NCBI RefSeq assembly: GCF_017353185.1 | Contig: NZ_JAFMYV010000003.1 | Coordinates: 372,001-436,000, forward strand | Length of the DNA stretch: 64,000 nt | Source of the DNA: Fibrella rubiginis | Lineage (GTDB): Bacteria > Bacteroidota > Bacteroidia > Cytophagales > Spirosomataceae | Direction of reading: 5' to 3' | Part shown: one piece after another, positions 62,109 to 64,000 of the stretch | Layout of the letters: every line of letters begins with the position of its first letter | Position numbering within the stretch: the first letter of the stretch is position 1 | Program-made: the position numbers and the translations under genes | The notes under the pieces: generated by a model | What the model was told of the DNA's origin: nothing | The model's database searches: none | Seen by the model: only the letters and a program-made list of their open reading frames with translations

Positions 62109-64000
62109 TTACGCCGGCAGGTATACGCTAAACGTAGCGCCTGCTCCGGGCCGACTGTGAGCCACAATGCCACCGCCATGGTTTGCCGCTACTTTTTCGC
62201 AAATAGCCAGCCCTACGCCTGTGCCGGCGTATTCGTTTCTGGCGTGCAGACGTTGGAATACCTGGAAGATACGACTCGCATATTTTTCATCGAAACCGAT
62301 GCCATTGTCTGTGACGGCAATACAATGATAGCTCTCCGTATGGCGTGTTGGCTTCAGTGAAAGGGGCAAATCGCTGGCGGGTATCTGCGTGGACTTAACT
62401 ATAACCTGGGGGCTTATGGAGTCTCCATTCTCATCTCTCCGGCTGAATTTAATGGCGTTGCTGAGCAGGTTTTGGAAAAGTTGACCCAACTGCAGGCGGT
62501 CGCCCATGACTGTGGGCAAAGCTTCTACCCGAATTTGCGCGCTGGCTTCGTCAATAGCGACGGATAGGTTCTCAATGCCCTGACCAATAACCTCATCCAG
62601 CGCTACAGGAATGGCAATGGCCTGGCTAGTGGATATACGCGAAAAAGCCAGCAGGTCATGAATTAGCTGCGACATGCGGCTGGCGGCGGCCTGCATCCGG
62701 TCCAGGTGGTCAACCCCCGCCCCCAGTGCGGTTCCGTAATGGCTTTTGAGGATATCACCAAAGGCCTGGATCTTGCGCAGGGGTTCCTGCAAATCATGGC
62801 TGGCGATATAGGCAAACTGCTCCAGATTTTGGTTGGAACGGGTTAGGTCATAGTTAGCTTCTTCCAGCGCCCGGTTGGCGGCCGTAAACTCGTTGTTAGT
62901 GGCAGACAGGGCTCTGTTTGTAATTTCCAGTTCGTTGGTGCGCTGCCGAACTTGCTGGTCCAACTCCTCCGACAGCTTTCGGTAACGCGCTTCACTGGCT
63001 TCAATCGCCTGACGGGTTTTTACCTGTCCTGTTACATCGGTTGCGATAACCAGAACGCCCGTAATAGACCCGTCTGTTTTGCGGCGGGGCTGATAATTCA
63101 GGTCGACATAGATGGTTTCCAGCTGATTGTGGCGCATGACAGATACTTCGGTTTCTGGGGCAACGTAGGGCACACCCGTAGCCATGACCTGCCTCAGCAG
63201 CTGGTCGAACCCCTGCCCCTCAATTTCGGGGAGCGCGGCCAACAGCGGTTTGTCGATTAGCTGCTCGGGGTGGCGGCCAACCAGCTGCGCGTAGAACGGG
63301 TTTACCATCCGAAACGTCAGGTCTGGTTCGCTGATGATGGCAATTGCTACCGGCGACTGCTCGAACGAGGTGAGCACCTGTTGCTGCGTTTCCTCAATCT
63401 GCTGCTGAGCAACAACCCGGTCTGTTGCGTCGACGGCCATATTCAGGATGGCGTAAACAGCTCCCGCCGCGTTACGCAACGGCTTATAGGTATAGTCGAA
63501 GTAGTAGGTACTCAGTACTCCATTCACTTCCAGATCCGCGCGGGCACCTTTTTCCGAATGAATCCGGCCAGAACTATAAATTTCGGCCAGAATCTGCGGA
63601 AACGGTTGTTCTGTTAGCTCTGGCAAAGCCTCATTCAGGGGCTGGCCTAACACAGCCCGGCTCTTTCCCCAATAACCCAGCATGGTGTCATTGGCAATAT
63701 CAATGCGCATAGACGGGCCCACAAACAGGCAGGTGGCTACGGGGGCTTCTTCAATGAGTGAACGAAACTTGGCTTCGCTTTCAGCCAGTTTCTGGCGCGT
63801 CGCTACCTGTTCGGTCACATCCTGGCAAAGGACCATCACACCGCTGACGTTGCCATCCTGCTCCCGGTAAGGCTGATAAACCAGGTTCAGAAAACCTTCC
63901 TTTTTGCGGTCATCCGCATACACAAAATAGGGCCGTCCATAGAGATAGACGGGCTCACCGGTATGCCGAACCTGATCAAGAATTGGTCTGAAATCCGCTT
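62109..64000 (-). CDS. Multi-PAS sensor histidine kinase (5' end beyond window)
   Basis: Open to the window edge, about 630 residues visible. Three or more PAS/PAC segments (GVMVLCQDVTEQ, SLIEEAPVATCLFVGPSMRIDIAN, SPVAIAIISEPDLTFRMVNPFYAQLVGRHPEQL, GVLVIATDVTGQ), a coiled coil (LDQQVRQRTNELEITNRALSATNNEF), HisKA with YIASHDLQEPLRKIQAFGD (the HDLxEPLR form of phytochrome-type kinases) and HATPase with FDEKYASRIFQVFQRL and YAGTGVGLAICEKVAANHGGG. No membrane segments seen. The same FQRL/GTGxGLAI region is what has decayed at 53375. Confidence 0.93.
   Translation of the reverse strand, partial: ADFRPILDQVRHTGEPVYLYGRPYFVYADDRKKEGFLNLVYQPYREQDGNVSGVMVLCQDVTEQVATRQKLAESEAKFRSLIEEAPVATCLFVGPSMRIDIANDTMLGYWGKSRAVLGQPLNEALPELTEQPFPQILAEIYSSGRIHSEKGARADLEVNGVLSTYYFDYTYKPLRNAAGAVYAILNMAVDATDRVVAQQQIEETQQQVLTSFEQSPVAIAIISEPDLTFRMVNPFYAQLVGRHPEQLIDKPLLAALPEIEGQGFDQLLRQVMATGVPYVAPETEVSVMRHNQLETIYVDLNYQPRRKTDGSITGVLVIATDVTGQVKTRQAIEASEARYRKLSEELDQQVRQRTNELEITNRALSATNNEFTAANRALEEANYDLTRSNQNLEQFAYIASHDLQEPLRKIQAFGDILKSHYGTALGAGVDHLDRMQAAASRMSQLIHDLLAFSRISTSQAIAIPVALDEVIGQGIENLSVAIDEASAQIRVEALPTVMGDRLQLGQLFQNLLSNAIKFSRRDENGDSISPQVIVKSTQIPASDLPLSLKPTRHTESYHCIAVTDNGIGFDEKYASRIFQVFQRLHARNEYAGTGVGLAICEKVAANHGGGIVAHSRPGAGATFSVYLPA

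Noticed and set aside
1..64000. CRISPR arrays, rRNA operons, prophage or intact insertion sequences
   Set aside because: No regularly spaced direct repeats, rRNA-like sequence, phage structural genes or transposase genes were found.

Overview
The window looks like a chromosomal segment of a Gram-negative Bacteroidota, most likely a Cytophagales member of the Spirosoma type. Support: two proteins carry C-terminal type IX secretion (Por) sorting domains; LytTR/LytS signalling, an SDR-type threonine dehydrogenase, LptB and outer-membrane barrels are present; GC content looks about 50-55% by eye; coding is dense on both strands. The genus is inference.

Layout. 1-4.7 kb: 3' part of an S9 peptidase gene, a long perfect palindrome, a DUF2442 remnant, a duplicated copy of the S9 3' end, and a tripartite hipB-hipS-hipT toxin-antitoxin operon behind a palindromic operator. 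4.7-13.4 kb: a large Ig-like surface protein, a small basic protein, moaD-moaE, an ICMT/NnrU-like membrane protein, and a thiosulfate-oxidation set (tsdA, DsrE-like, SoxB-like). 14-19 kb: a lamin-tail/T9SS repeat protein broken by one in-frame TGA. 19-28.4 kb: tRNA-Pro(GGG) next to a decayed tRNA-like copy, two large metallopeptidases, a very small kinase-like protein, an SdiA-regulated-type lipoprotein, and recO. 28.4-38.5 kb: an AT-rich probable import, lptB, recJ, a T9SS-exported M1 peptidase, a glycosyltransferase and rqcH.

38.8-41.9 kb: kbl and an SDR threonine dehydrogenase (threonine to glycine plus acetyl-CoA), divergent from an Lrp/AsnC regulator. 42-49 kb: a GMC oxidoreductase with its Tat-exported small subunit, a DUF885 lipoprotein, a PfkB sugar kinase and an MFS sugar transporter. 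49.2-64 kb: an Omp85-like barrel, a lipoprotein, and a signalling-rich region with two single-domain response regulators, a receiver-PAS-kinase hybrid, an NtrC-type sigma-54 activator, a LytR/LytS pair, a multi-PAS kinase cut by the window edge, and a decayed kinase tail. A phosphatase, a thioesterase and a diheme cytochrome c lie among them.

The most unusual structural theme is the number of long, often perfect, intergenic palindromes (arms about 14-90 nt). Nearly all begin within about 60 nt after a stop codon, and several touch or overlap the stop codons of one or both flanking genes. They fall into several sequence families. In two copies of one family the outer arms differ in sequence but remain perfect inverted repeats. 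No CRISPR array, rRNA operon, prophage or intact insertion sequence was seen.
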